Positions 21,812-32,837 of a stretch of 64,000 bases of DNA are shown here, in pieces (the stretch's first letter is position 1; every line of letters begins with the position of its first letter). Under the pieces are notes generated by a model. That model saw only the letters and a program-made list of their open reading frames with translations, was not told the origin of the DNA and searched no databases. The DNA is from Cystobasidiopsis lactophilus (taxonomy: Eukaryota; Basidiomycota; Agaricostilbomycetes; Agaricostilbales; Chionosphaeraceae). The translations under genes and the position numbers were made by a program. Location: positions 3,466,151 through 3,530,150 of the forward strand of contig BCIO01000001.1 of assembly GCA_001599975.1 (NCBI GenBank), written 5' to 3'.

Positions 21812-24800
21812 TCAAATGGAAGCTCTTCGCATTCGGTTGGCGATGCGTGGTCGAGGGCCATTCTCGCTAGAGTGGTCCGCGTCGTCCCGGACCATTCCTG
21901 TGGGCAGCGAGCCGTCCTTGGACCATTCGTCTAAGCACTCGTTGGCAAACTTGAGGCCAATGGCGTTGATGTCGTTGTACTTGGCAAAGTCCATCTGCGA
22001 CGGTCAAGCACTTTCAGCTCTATCCAAAGAGCTAGTGCCAGGGAGTCCAACTGACTGTGCCAAAATGGGTGACAGGCTGTCGCATGTAGAAGACACCAGG
22101 GGTGACTTTGGCTTCTTCTAGTGTCTTGACGCTCGACACGCTGTAGCGCTCGTGAGCGTCATAAAGACGTCTGGTCAAGAGATAGACTCCAACGCACTAT
22201 GTCAAGCGGGACTGGATCTCGGTAATGGAGGGCACGCTACGGGCTTCGCTCCACTGTGCGACGACAAATGAGGATGGTGTGGAGGCGCAGAAATCGAAGT
22301 CGACTTACAGGCCACCAGCGAAAGATCATGACCCACCAGCCAGAGACCGAGTCGCCAAAGTTGCGAGGCGATGTGTCATCTATCGAGCCGACGTCGACCG
22401 CAAAGACTGAGGCGGCGCCTTTGGACATCATGACGGAGACGGGCAAGTTGTCAAAGTAGCCACTAAGTGAGAAAGGCTGAGCCATATCATTGAAGGTATC
22501 ATAGATGTCAACGACTCACCCATCAACTGTGACGGCGGCATGGCACCTCAGCGAAAGTCCTGCGCAAAATGTAGCCACTCACGCAGCATGTCCCCAGAAT
22601 CGCAGAGCGGCGGCAAGAGGCCAGCAAGCGACCTGATCGGGCGTGAGTGTCAGATTCAAGAGCGATGTGAGACGACTTACATGCTGGCTCGGATGTACCG
22701 CCATGCATAGCCGGTGGTGTGCACTTCCATCCGCGACCAGGTGATATTTGTCGTTACAGCGAAGAATGGAAGCCAGAAGTCTTCAATGTGCAGGTCGTAA
22801 AAGGATTTGAAGATACCGCGATTAAACTGCAGGCTCTCTGTGAGCACAAATCACGGCCGACGTCCAGCAAATCCTACCTCGTGACCTGGTGGCGAAATTC
22901 ATCAGAATTTGGCACCAAGGGAAGGAAAGAAGCAGCGCACCAGTGGTATAGGCAACAATGGGGTATGTGAGATCCGTGACCAAGCGCCAAAGCGTGCTCA
23001 TGCGCCCGCTGAACTTCTTGGCTCGGGCGTGCATGGTGAAGAGATCCGCTTCTCGGGCGTAGAGTCCGCCAATGAAAGCACCAATGCTGGTGCCGCCGAC
23101 CATGTCGATAGGGATGCCACGCTCTTTCAACGCCTGAATAGCTCCAACGTGGCTGATACCGCGAGCGCCACCGCCGCCGAGCACCACGCCGATCGACTTG
23201 CCACACAGCCAGCGAGCTAGTCTTGCATAGTCTTCAGAGCTACTGTCTTGCACAGTTTCTGGACCAGGGTTGACTGCCTGCGTTCGATTGCCGAGCTGGA
23301 TTCGGTATTTGTCCAAGCTGACTTGGACTCGAGCGCGCATTTTCTTCAAAGCAATGACAGGCGCTGGTTCTCGAAAGGCGCTCAAAATGTGAGGTTCTGG
23401 AGTGCCAGCCAGCTCGACGTGATGGTGAGCATGAATCCAAGGCCGGTACTGCGCAAACATGTTAGCTGCAGGTGGACCGTCCAAGCCGCCGACAACGCAC
23501 TCGGAGGAAGGGTCTGGTAGAGCCAGCCGCCACAGCGCGCTCTGGGTGGAGAAGAACAAGCTCCTTGCGAGCCGTCGTCTTCATGGACACGAGCAGACGC
23601 TCGTACTCGCCCAGCCGAGGGCTGCCGGCGCCAAAGGCAACGAGCAGGATGCAGTCCGCCTGTCTAATGCATGTCTGCGTCCAGGGCGAGCTGACGGTAG
23701 TGTCGGCCACATAGAGCACCGTCCTGTACTTTTGTTCGGTGTCGGCCAGCCAGCCTGCCAGCTTCAACTTGCCGATTCGAGAGAAGGCGTGGCGACCCAT
23801 CACATCCATGACGGTAGCCTGGTTTAGATATCCAGTGGGCGCCCCGACGCTTTCGAGTGCTGACCGAAGGCGCAGAGCAAAGTCGGTGATAGGAATGGAG
23901 TGGGTGATTGGGACAACTGCAATAGTCTTCAAGTTGAGGTTGCCTTGGAACTGATCAATCTTGTTGCTTTTGGACTGCGCTTCGCTGCGGATGCGCTTTG
24001 AAATGATCTGCATCATCTGGACCGTGATGGCCGGGTGGCGGATGGCAATGGCATTGAAGAGTTGCGAGGGCATGCGAACAAGCTGCTCACGGATCAGCTC
24101 TTGTGATATGAAAAGGGGAGATAATACACACCTCCGTGTCTCGAATGGCATGCAGGGTGCTGGATCGCAGGCTGCTGGTGATGCACTCCAGCTCGCCCAC
24201 GCTTTCGCCTTGGCCGTACTCGCCCTTGATTTCGACTCCTCCGTCTGCCTTCTCGCTGATAGCCCTAAGACGACCTTGGATGCAAATGTAGAAAGAGTCG
24301 GCCGGCTCCCCTTCACGGTAGATGACCTGCCCGGCGTTGACTTGCTGCCAGTCCAAAGCCAGATCAATGTGGAGCACTGTGCGCTGTCGGTCAAAAGATG
24401 AATCGCTGGGCGAATAAAGAAACCAAACGCACATAAAGGTGTCAGCAAGCTCAGCAACCGCTTCGCCAAGGTGAGAAGCACAATGGGGCGGCGATCCATC
24501 ATCCGTTCCAGCGCTTTGGCTGGTAAGAAGCCCACATAGACATCGGTCTTGGCAGTGATGTTGACGTAGGATGCATAGCCAGTCAAGGAGGAGAGGTAAC
24601 CAGCAATTCCACCGGGCTTGACAGTGAACAGCGGGCGGATGTTGGCTGAAGGCTGGTCGCCATCGGCCGACGGACCCGCTGAGATCCGGGTCGCTCGTGC
24701 CGGCTTGATCTTAGAGGTGCTTGGAGATGCTGCTTTGCTGGTCGATGTACTTGACGGCTGAGAGGCTTTAGCAGCAGTTGGAAGTTTGTGGTCTGGCTTG

Positions 24801-27128
24801 GTATCAGACATGGACACGTCCAAGAAGCCATCGATGACGTAGAAGACGCCGGCATTGCTCTGGCCCTCCTTGACCAAAGTGGACCCTCTGGGGAAGAAGA
24901 GGATCTCGACTTCGTTCTCGAGCTCCGCCGCGCCATTCATACTGGGGGCCTCGGAAGCGGTCACGCTCGACTCATCGTCCCGACTCTGACTGCCCAAGAA
25001 GCTGAGGGAGCCAAACGACGAGTTGAAAGCCGACTTGGACTGGGCGAGAGGGGTTCGGGTGCCGTCTTGAGGGCCGAACATGGGTGACTGCTCGACCGAA
25101 TCGGCCATCAACGGGGTGGAGGCGGAGATCAAGCCCATCGACTTGGCGATGCAGTCCATGACGGCTGTACGTAGGTCCAAGTCCTGGCTGTCGACAAAGC
25201 TGGCGCCCCTGGAGAGGCTGAAGGCCTTGATGCCGGTAGACTTTGGAGATTTGGTCGGCAAGCTCGGCAACGGGATCGACGATTTGGGAGGCGTCTGGTC
25301 AGGCGAAGCAGACATGGTGCTCATGCCTAGCACGGTGCTAATGTTGCGTCGGGGAGCGCCAGAAGAAGGAATGGCGGCCGGCGTCTTGGGCTTGTAGCGC
25401 ATTTTGACACCGTCGGCGGGCGAGCCGTGGATGGAGCGACTGGCCGCCCGACCTAGCGTAGGGCCATAAATGGGCGAGGGAAGGTCCAAGCTGAAGTAGT
25501 CCACGTCGTCCTGCGTATCCATGGGCAGCGACGTGTCCGGGACGAAGCGCTGCCGCAACCGATGCATCCCGCCCGACTCGTAGAAAATGGACGGCAGAGG
25601 GTAGCACGCCAGCTCGTTGATGGCCTTTTCCGTCCGCACGATCTCCTTGGTCAATCCCAGGTAGCGGTGGCTGGTGAGGAAGGTCACTCTTGAGAGGCGA
25701 GTGAGGATGACTTGGACGATGTGGGCGGCAGCGTTAGGGAACTTTTTGGTGAGGTGCCTGAAGGCTTGCGCGGGGATGACTGCAAGAGTGGTGTCTGTCT
25801 TGGCCCGAGCAATCATCGAGTTGCGCAGCCCAAAAGCAGGTGTCGAGGGGAAAGCAGAGCGGGTCTGCTGGCGTGATGGGCCTGGCCTGGCAGTAGCGGG
25901 CTGTGCTGGCATAAAGTCCTCCATTTCGCCCCTCGCGGTTGATGCTGAGGAAGAAAAGGAGCTCGAGTGCTTGAGCGATGGGTGGTCCCGTTGAGAGTCG
26001 GACGAGCTGCGGTGGGTCTTGCGTGAGGGCGTGAAGTCTGCCGGGTTGCTCTCTTCGTCGTCGACCGCGGAGCCGTCTAAGTCTAAGTGGCTGACCGTGC
26101 GCTCAAAGGCGGCTTTCCCTTGAGATTGGCGCATGTGAAAGATGGGCGTCTCTGGTGCTTCGTCCTCGTCCTCATGGCGCAGTTTGATCTGCTCGGTGAA
26201 CAGGCTGAGGATGATGAACAGGCTGCTCAGCGTGCCTCCACTTTCGACCTCGTTCAAAAGCTGCAGGCCAGCCATGTCCTCCTCGTAGGTTTCTCGAGCC
26301 GGTGGGTCCGCTGTGAACTCTTGACGTTGAATACGCTGATCCCCAATGTTGTACACGAGAACGCACATGTATTATCAGGAACGAACACCTGTACAGTGCC
26401 GTCGATGACGATGTAGAAGCTGGGGTCCGAGTCCAAAGCCAGCGTGTCGCCAGCGATGAGCCGGCGAGTCTGGAGGTGCCGCGCCAGTTCGTGGAAGACG
26501 GGCTTCTCCAGGTAGCCAAAGATTCGTATCGCGGATACTGTGCTTGTCTTGCCCGTTGAGCACAAAAAAGCGGGTGCTAAGGGGAGCGAACAACGCACGG
26601 AATTCGTCCAGGTAATTGTTAAAGCCCGCGCCCTGCGCCTCCTCCGTAGCCACGTTCGGGTGCAAATCAAAGCCCTCATCCTTGATCAAAGGCGGCTCCT
26701 TGAGCGTGGTGTACTTGTTGAGGTACTTGAACTGTAAGACGGCAAGCGTCAATGACCTTGCATTCCGCGCTCCCCGGACCTGAATTTCACCTTGATGTAG
26801 TACGAGATGCCAGTGCTGATGCCCATGACCAGAATGATGATCTTTTGGAAGTTGAATTCGAGCGTGCTGTCGCCCGTCCGTGAGCCCTGGGCGTCTGAAG
26901 AGAGGCGAATTCAAGACGCCGTCCTTACATGACCCCGGAATAGCTCAGGATGGCCAGCGCAAACTTGGGTACTGCACATCGCCTTTCTGCAATGCTCACA
27001 GGAGCATAACGGGTAGAAGCCAACGCACTTCTGTAGGTCACAAAGGCGACGACTTGGAGCAGCAAGTTTGACACGAATTGGATGGCCTGCAGGAACAGGC
27101 TGCCTGCCCGCTCCTCAAAGGCCTGCAT
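21812..27128 (-). CDS. NTE1: NTE1-type lysophospholipase (patatin-like, with cyclic-nucleotide-binding-like domains)
   Basis: Fungal orthologue of neuropathy target esterase, an ER membrane enzyme that deacylates phosphatidylcholine and lysophosphatidylcholine. The start at 27128 gives [18 protein letters not shown], a membrane-prone N-terminus. A later exon holds a clear transmembrane helix ([19 protein letters not shown]) before [12 protein letters not shown]. Three cyclic-nucleotide-binding-like domains are suggested by [15 protein letters not shown], the [13 protein letters not shown] region and the [15 protein letters not shown] region. The patatin domain has the oxyanion loop GGGGARG, the nucleophile motif GTSIG and, after a GT..AG join, the [10 protein letters not shown] aspartate motif. 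The intron that rebuilds [13 protein letters not shown] has a perfect branch site. The protein ends with [10 protein letters not shown] ... RRASI at 21812. The first one or two N-terminal introns (26890-27060) are not fully resolved. About ten exons; catalytic residues intact. Confidence 0.88.
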
Positions 27129-27268
27129 GGCTACTGATCTACAGTCTGACTGCTCGAGATGATTAGGCCGGGTTTGGAGCCATGGCTGGTGCGAGCAACT
27201 CCGCTCGTCTTCGCGTAAGGCGTTCCGTTCAGCGCAGGGCAAACATGGTGCTCCCAAGGAATACAATT

Positions 27269-28180
27269 CTAGTGACCCGAGACCGCCCTACAGCCCTCGC
27301 AGTCTTCTAAGCCTTCCCTCTCCCTTTCCCTTTTCAGCTCGTCCAGCTCGTCAAACCGCCACTCCCATTCCACCTGCACACGTCCCTTGTAGCTCGGCCC
27401 ATTTGGGTTGTACGCTGACGAGGTGTACGACCAGTTGCTTCTAGCCGAGGAGGAGGACGTGGCGGTGGTGGAGGAGGTTAAAGAAGGGGTTGAGGGGCAA
27501 GACGAGCCGTCGCCACCACGAGGCGGCGAATACGAGCTAGTGTTGCTGAGGCTGGGCAGGAAGTGGCCGGATCTCTGGGGCCACAAGATGCAGTAGACGC
27601 GGTGAAAGATGATGATCTCGAGATGCTTGATTGGCACTGTGACAAAGGTGGCAGTCAGAATGACTTTCGAGAGGCACAAAGAGGGCAAAAGGCACTTACA
27701 AAGAGCTCGACTCCCTCGATCCTTGGAGTACAGTGCCAAGGCAATGACGAGCTTGTGGGCCTCTTTTAGCTCTTGCCGCTGCTGCCTTGCCTTCTCCACC
27801 ATAGCGAAATAGTGTTTCGACTCCGGGTTCTGCTGGGCCTTCACCACTGCCTCTCGAATCAGAGCCTTTCGCCGCTCCAAAAGAAGCCGCCAATCCCAGC
27901 GAGACATGACCACGGGCTTTGAAAGCGGCCTAAGGTCGAAAAAGTCGTAGGCCTTGTGAGCGGCCTCTCGGTTCAAGGAGAAACCATGCTCCCAGACCGC
28001 CCACAGCAGAGAGCGTCGCTTGAGAGATGCTTTGCAAAGAGCTGCAACGCTTTTGAAGCCGACACGATGACCGTTCAAAGTTGCTGGGGTGCAAGCAGAA
28101 ATCAGCTTGTTGAGGCCGCGCTTGGCTGCGTTATCGCACAGGCGCAGGTTGATGGACTCTGGTATGCTTGTCATGGTCAT
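27269..28180 (-). CDS. unknown 303-residue protein with a hydrophobic segment
   Basis: A single uninterrupted frame from ATG 28180 (alternative ATG 28174) to the stop at 27269-27271, unusual here because most genes have introns. The first 160 residues are basic and helical (RWDWRLLLERRKALIREAVV, MVEKARQQRQELKEAHKLV). Then comes a hydrophobic stretch (SKVILTATFVTVPIKHLEII ... CILWP) that may be a membrane segment. The C-terminus is Ser/Thr-rich, followed by VQVEWEWRFDELDELKRERE. The hydrophobic middle could partly be an unspliced intron: it changes character abruptly after RALC, so the real protein may be shorter. I do not recognise the family. It lies 140 bases upstream of NTE1 on the same strand. 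Confidence 0.5.
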   Translation of the reverse strand: MTMTSIPESINLRLCDNAAKRGLNKLISACTPATLNGHRVGFKSVAALCKASLKRRSLLWAVWEHGFSLNREAAHKAYDFFDLRPLSKPVVMSRWDWRLLLERRKALIREAVVKAQQNPESKHYFAMVEKARQQRQELKEAHKLVIALALYSKDRGSRALCKCLLPSLCLSKVILTATFVTVPIKHLEIIIFHRVYCILWPQRSGHFLPSLSNTSSYSPPRGGDGSSCPSTPSLTSSTTATSSSSARSNWSYTSSAYNPNGPSYKGRVQVEWEWRFDELDELKREREREGLEDCEGCRAVSGH

Positions 28181-28777
28181 CGTTGGGAAGGGAGAAGCAC
28201 AAGAGCAGTGTCATTTTGTCAGTCAAACGGCTGCAGCAGCCACCAGATTTCAGCAGCCAACAAAGTTACAACGGCCATCGCGGGCGCGCACGTCCGGCAC
28301 CTTTCACGCAAAGGGCAGGCAGCAAGGGCATTTCGGACGTGCTTGTGGTCATTTTTTAAGCAAGACATAGGGCAGCAAGTGGACGACGGAGAGCAAGAAC
28401 AGCAGGGCGAAAGCAAGATTAGAATTTCATTAAGCGGTTTTGTGTGGCGCTTTGTGTCCCCGCCCCTGTGAACCCTAGTTGTCCACTCTCCTTCTGGTCT
28501 CTTTGGGCTGCTTCAAATGCACGGGAGAAGAAAGAAGCACAGATCAAGCTAATAGACGGGAACAAGGCTCGCTCAGGGAAGGTGGCGGTGGCGAAAGGGC
28601 TTAAAGTCGACAGGAAGGCAGTGAGACAGGTTTTGTAGTGCAAAAATCAAGACAGAGGTGGTGGCGAGAGAAGAAGGGTGTCCGCTGCAACATAGGAGCC
28701 GTCTTCGTTTTTGCCACTCATCTGGCAGAGCAAAATCTGGTCCACCTCATCTGCGCTGCATCAGCTGTCGTTCACGG
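28181..28777. other. intergenic region
   Basis: Between the unknown 303-residue gene and the 2H phosphoesterase gene, both on the minus strand. Short frames on both strands without protein-like features; no repeat or RNA gene recognised. It carries the promoter of the former gene and the 3' untranslated region of the latter. Confidence 0.45.
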
Positions 28778-29592
28778 TCAAAGCAAAAAAAGGTGACTAC
28801 CCACATGTCCCAAAGTCTGTCTCGGAAGCCGGGAGCACGAACAGGGAGGATGCATCAAAGCCTTCGGGCTGGCGGCCTCGTTTCCTGTAGGTGAAGAATG
28901 AGCTTGCTGGTCGCTTCTAAGGTAGAAGTCATACGGCTTGTGAGTCGATCTGACTCTGCTTGTTTTAGCCAGCGTGCAGTGAAGCTGCCAAGAGCGTCAA
29001 AACGCGAATTGGCAAATGAGCCGAAGGTGCTCACATTAAATCTGTCGTCCGACAGGTACCCCGCTTCTTTAAACCTGTCATGTACTAGTCCTAGTGCATC
29101 ACTGTCAGATAAGGGTCGAAAAGGGGCAAACCTAACTCACGGCAGACTTCAAACCAGACTGAGGATTCACCCTCCCCTGGATCTACTGGCTGGGCATACA
29201 GAACCTTGCACAGCTTGGGATCGTTATGCTTGCCACCACCAAAGCATCCTAGGCCATTCAGTCTGATCTCGAAAGGCCTGCCTGCCAGCAATTCCAAGAT
29301 TCGCGGGCGCAGACCTTGCAAGATCGAAGAAGCGCCATCGACTGAAGGCAGGTCCTTGCCAGAGTCTTGAAGTTTCAGAATGGCAAGAGACAGATGAAGT
29401 TGGGCGTCGTCAATCAGCATTTTGTCATTGAAGCCAAAAGGTCGCTGGGTGAGCAGGTGCTGTCGGAGAACCGCCACCTTGGCTTGCAGAGCCACCTATG
29501 CAGCAACTGGATGAGACCTCAAGACCACGTTCACTACAGGGGCATACATGGTGGCCAAGAGGGACAGAAATAAAATGTGTTGGACGGCTCAT
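28778..29592 (-). CDS. AKAP7/ASCC1-like 2H phosphoesterase-fold protein
   Basis: Members of this 2H (2',5' RNA ligase-like) group bind or cleave small 2'-5' or cyclic phosphate RNA ends. From the ATG at 29592 the first exon encodes MSRPTHFISVPLGHH and joins in phase to VALQAKVAVLRQHL. The first catalytic motif is LHLSLAIL (His-x-Ser). A phase-correct join gives RLVHDRFKEAGYLSDDRFN, and a further intron of 50 bases (GTGAGC..CAG) joins this to LHCTLAKTSR, the second His-x-Thr motif. Both motifs are therefore present only in the spliced protein. The segment GRPFEIRLNGLGCFGGGKH is also typical of the group. After KPYDFYLRSDQ the frame runs to a TGA at 28778-28780, but this C-terminus looks unconserved and may hide one more intron. 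Confidence 0.72.
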
Positions 29593-29645
29593 GGCTGCCC
29601 AAGTTCAACACGAACGCATCGAAAGCCACGGCGGCGGCCAGCACA

Positions 29646-32563
29646 CTAGCTCTTCAATTGCATCTGTGCCATAAAAGCAGACAGTACCGCTCCCTCTGGA
29701 GCCGAGCGCACAGCCGGCGTGAAATCCTGCGCTGGCAACGCCTCAACTGCGTCCACCTCCATCGCCTGTGGCCCAAGCTCCTTCTCCTCCACTTCAGAAT
29801 AGTCCTCCGCATCAGGAAGCAGCATTAGATCCTTCCAAAGCCATTGGATTGATGGTATTAGATGTGCTGGCTGATCTAGGACCGCAGGCAAGCCCTTGGC
29901 CGCAGGCCGTGCTGGTGCCACTGGCGGCCGCGCCATCGGATCAGGAAGGGTCGTGAAGATATCGTCAAAAAGGGACAGTGGATTCGGTTTTGATGGCTCC
30001 AGGCTGACTGAGGTAGCCACAGCGGGCTTGAAGGCGGCGCCGCCAGCCAATATGAGATCGCCGCGCTGGGTGGTGTATGCGAGAGCCAGCTCGTCAGTGG
30101 ACAGAGAGGCTGCGGATGAGATGACGAAAGGCACGTCGTGGAGGTCCACCGAAGGCAACTCGAGGTCGTAAGTCAGCACCCGGGATTTGGGCGGAAAAGG
30201 CGCCTGGCTCGGCAGGTTTTCAACCACCAAAAGCTTGTCCTTGGAGGCGAGAACTTGATGACTCGAATTTTCCAGTTGTAGTTCTTCTGTGAGGTAGCAC
30301 GAGAAGTAAGCCAGATTGTGGCAATCAACGGTGCACGCCGCTCACCTTCGCACGAGATCAAATCCCAGCAGACCTGCCCGACTTTGCCGGCCGCAATCAT
30401 CTTCTGCCCAGCCGGTCCCGCAAAGACGACTGAGCGCAAAACCCCGATGGACTGGTTGGAGAAGTCGCGGATGTGCCGAGATGTGGTGGCGTTCCACAAG
30501 GAGACGGAGTGAGGGTGCGCAACGGCGAACAAAGAGCCATCTGGCGACCAGGCCGCGGCAAGAGCTGTTTGTTGGCGTCGATCAAGCTCAGAGGCGCAGC
30601 GCCAGCCAAATGTTTTCGACTCTGTGACAACAATTTGAAACTGAGCATTCGTGGAGATGCTGAAGTAAAGGTCTACGCACTCGAGCCCTGTGCAGGCAGA
30701 AATGACCAAAGGTTGATCGGGCCACTTGCATGTGTCGTCAAAAGCCGATTATCAGCGGGTGAGAACGAGAGCGAAGTAATGTGCTTGGCCGGCACAATGT
30801 CGATCTTAGTGATTAGAGTGAACCTGTGCACAAGAACAAAACCGATCAGACTCGAAATGTCTTCAGAAGGTGTTTCACGCACTCGTTGCTCTGAAACCTA
30901 GCGGCCCAGATCTTCAAGCTGGCCTCTTGCGCGAACCCTTGGTGCTGCCAGGTGTTGTACGTCGCCATCCACCGCGTGCCATCAGTGTTGACAATGGTGG
31001 AGACCGCAACAAGCTGCACTCGGACCGGCTCGAGCTGTTCGTCGCGCTTGCCAGCCACTCGGTTGGTGGACGCAATCTCAACCTCGGCGATGTGAGCGTC
31101 GTCTTTAGGCGAGTAGATCTGGAGGGCAGAGGGGTGAGAGGATTGGAGGATGAGGTTGTCGGTGCCAGGCAAGACGGCGAGAGGCGTGAGAGCGTGCCGG
31201 GCAGAAGGAGGAGGGAGCTGATTAGCCATGGCGAGCTTGACGCTGGCCAACGTTCGAACGACCGACATGGCTGACCTGGCGACCATAGAGACGGTGCCGT
31301 CGTTGAAAGTGATGGCGACTTCGTCGGCGTGGGTCGAAGTGCTGGGCAAGCAAGCCAACGCGGCGATTGGTGCTCCCAGCCTCGGCAAAAAGTCCTTTTG
31401 GCCATTCGACATCTGCCAAAACACCAAAACACCCTCCTGGCCGCCTGAAAGCATGGAGTTGCTGGAAGTGAAGGCAATCGAGCCAACAGATTGGGCGTGC
31501 CAGTGGAAAGTGGCCGTGAAAGAAGGCGCGGCCACCACTTGCTTCTCGCCCGCCACCGGTTGCGGCTGAGGGGGTCTCTCCTCCCACCACTTGGTGTCGA
31601 AGGGATGGTAGATGAGAATCCGTCCCAGAACGTCGCCGACAGCGAGGAAAGATTCTTCAGGGTGGACAGCCAGGCAGGTCAGGTCTTCCTGAGCTGGGAT
31701 GCGCAACTTGGTGGTGTTGGACTCTTTGGCGCCGGCAGTCGCCACGATGTAGATGGACTTGGAAGTGAGGGCCACCAAGTAGGCGCCGTCGTGGGAGAGC
31801 TGGAGGTCGAGGCATTCGAACAGAGAGAACACCTTTTTGCCTCCCGCCTCATCTTGGATCGACACCCTCCCCACCACGCAATCCTTGGGCGTCTTCTTGT
31901 TATCTTCCTCTGTGAGTTCGTCCGCTACCTGAGCTCTATATTCCATCGAGCTTGCGTGAGGAACGACGCACCTTGGCCTAATGCTACCTTGCGCCGGTGC
32001 ATGGCCGCCTTGCCCCTTGTCGAATAGTAGACCCACTTGGGCTCGTTCTCGTGCATAGCGACATGGGTGACGGACAGGCCAACGTCGGCCTCCTTGAGCA
32101 CACGACCGTTCGCATAATCCCACACTCGAATGAAGCCGTCCATCGAGGCCACGACGAGCTGAGTCGGGTTGCCGGGCACCAATAGGACCTGAGTGACCGT
32201 CTTGTCCTGCAGCAGAGGGTTGCTTGTCGAGTCGGGCGTGGGCAGCTTGGCCAGAAGCTTTGTCGACGCTGTCTCATAAATTTTCACGACGGAGCCAGAA
32301 GCCACAAAGCAGAGCCTGTGTATTTGATATGCTTTGAGCTGCGCGTCTTGAGCTTTAGAGGTGATCAATCGAACGCACCGAGCATCAGGCGTAAAGGTGG
32401 GCCTCGTTTTGGTGCTGGATTGCGCCAGCGACGTCCACCTCAGTTGCCCCTTCGGCGGCGCTTGATCTGGCTCATTTACAGCTAACGGCGGCGGTGCTGG
32501 CTTGCTCTTAGCAGGTCGAGGTCCATGCCGCCGCTTCGGCTTGTCAGGCTTGTCGACTTCCAT
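29646..32563 (-). CDS. UTP17: Utp17/Nan1 (WDR75) WD40 protein of the t-UTP complex
   Basis: Utp17 (Nan1 in yeast, WDR75 in animals) is a WD40 subunit of the t-UTP/UTP-A complex, which couples rDNA transcription to pre-18S processing in the nucleolus. The first ATG in frame is at 32563 (MEVDKPDKPKRRHGPRPAK, a basic head). WD-like blades follow, for instance VVASMDGFIRVWDYANGRVL, and the family segment FHWHAQSVGSIAFTSSNSML with LSGGQEGVLVFWQM and FLPRLGAPI is diagnostic. Introns near 31940, 30840 and 30650 join blades in frame, and the last exon (from ELQLENSSHQVLASKDKLL) ends at TAG 29646-29648 after a Glu-rich tail. It lies 53 bases downstream of the start codon of the 2H phosphoesterase gene's 5' end and 274 bases from the FAB1 stop, all on one strand. 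Confidence 0.88.
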
Positions 32564-32837
32564 CTCGAGTGGCGAGATGCGGATCAACAAAACTTTTTGC
32601 TCGTAAGAGCATGTGAATTGGGAATCGTCAATGATGGGTATCCGTGCTACATCCCTTTCCTACTCGTCTAGAGACCAGTCTTAGGGTTCAATCTATCATA
32701 CTCTGCTCAACAAACGCATCAGCCAGCTGTCAGAGGCAAACAAAAATCATCCAGCTGCTCACCCTCCTCTCCGCTCTGTGTCTTAGCCTCCCTAGGTTTC
32801 CTGTAAGCGAATCAGCACCACGTAATCTCAAATGAGA

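Noticed and set aside
27129-27266. More upstream start for NTE1 (frame begins about 27266)
   Set aside because: No ATG in that part of the frame with family-like sequence; [14 protein letters not shown] at 27128 fits the membrane N-terminus better.
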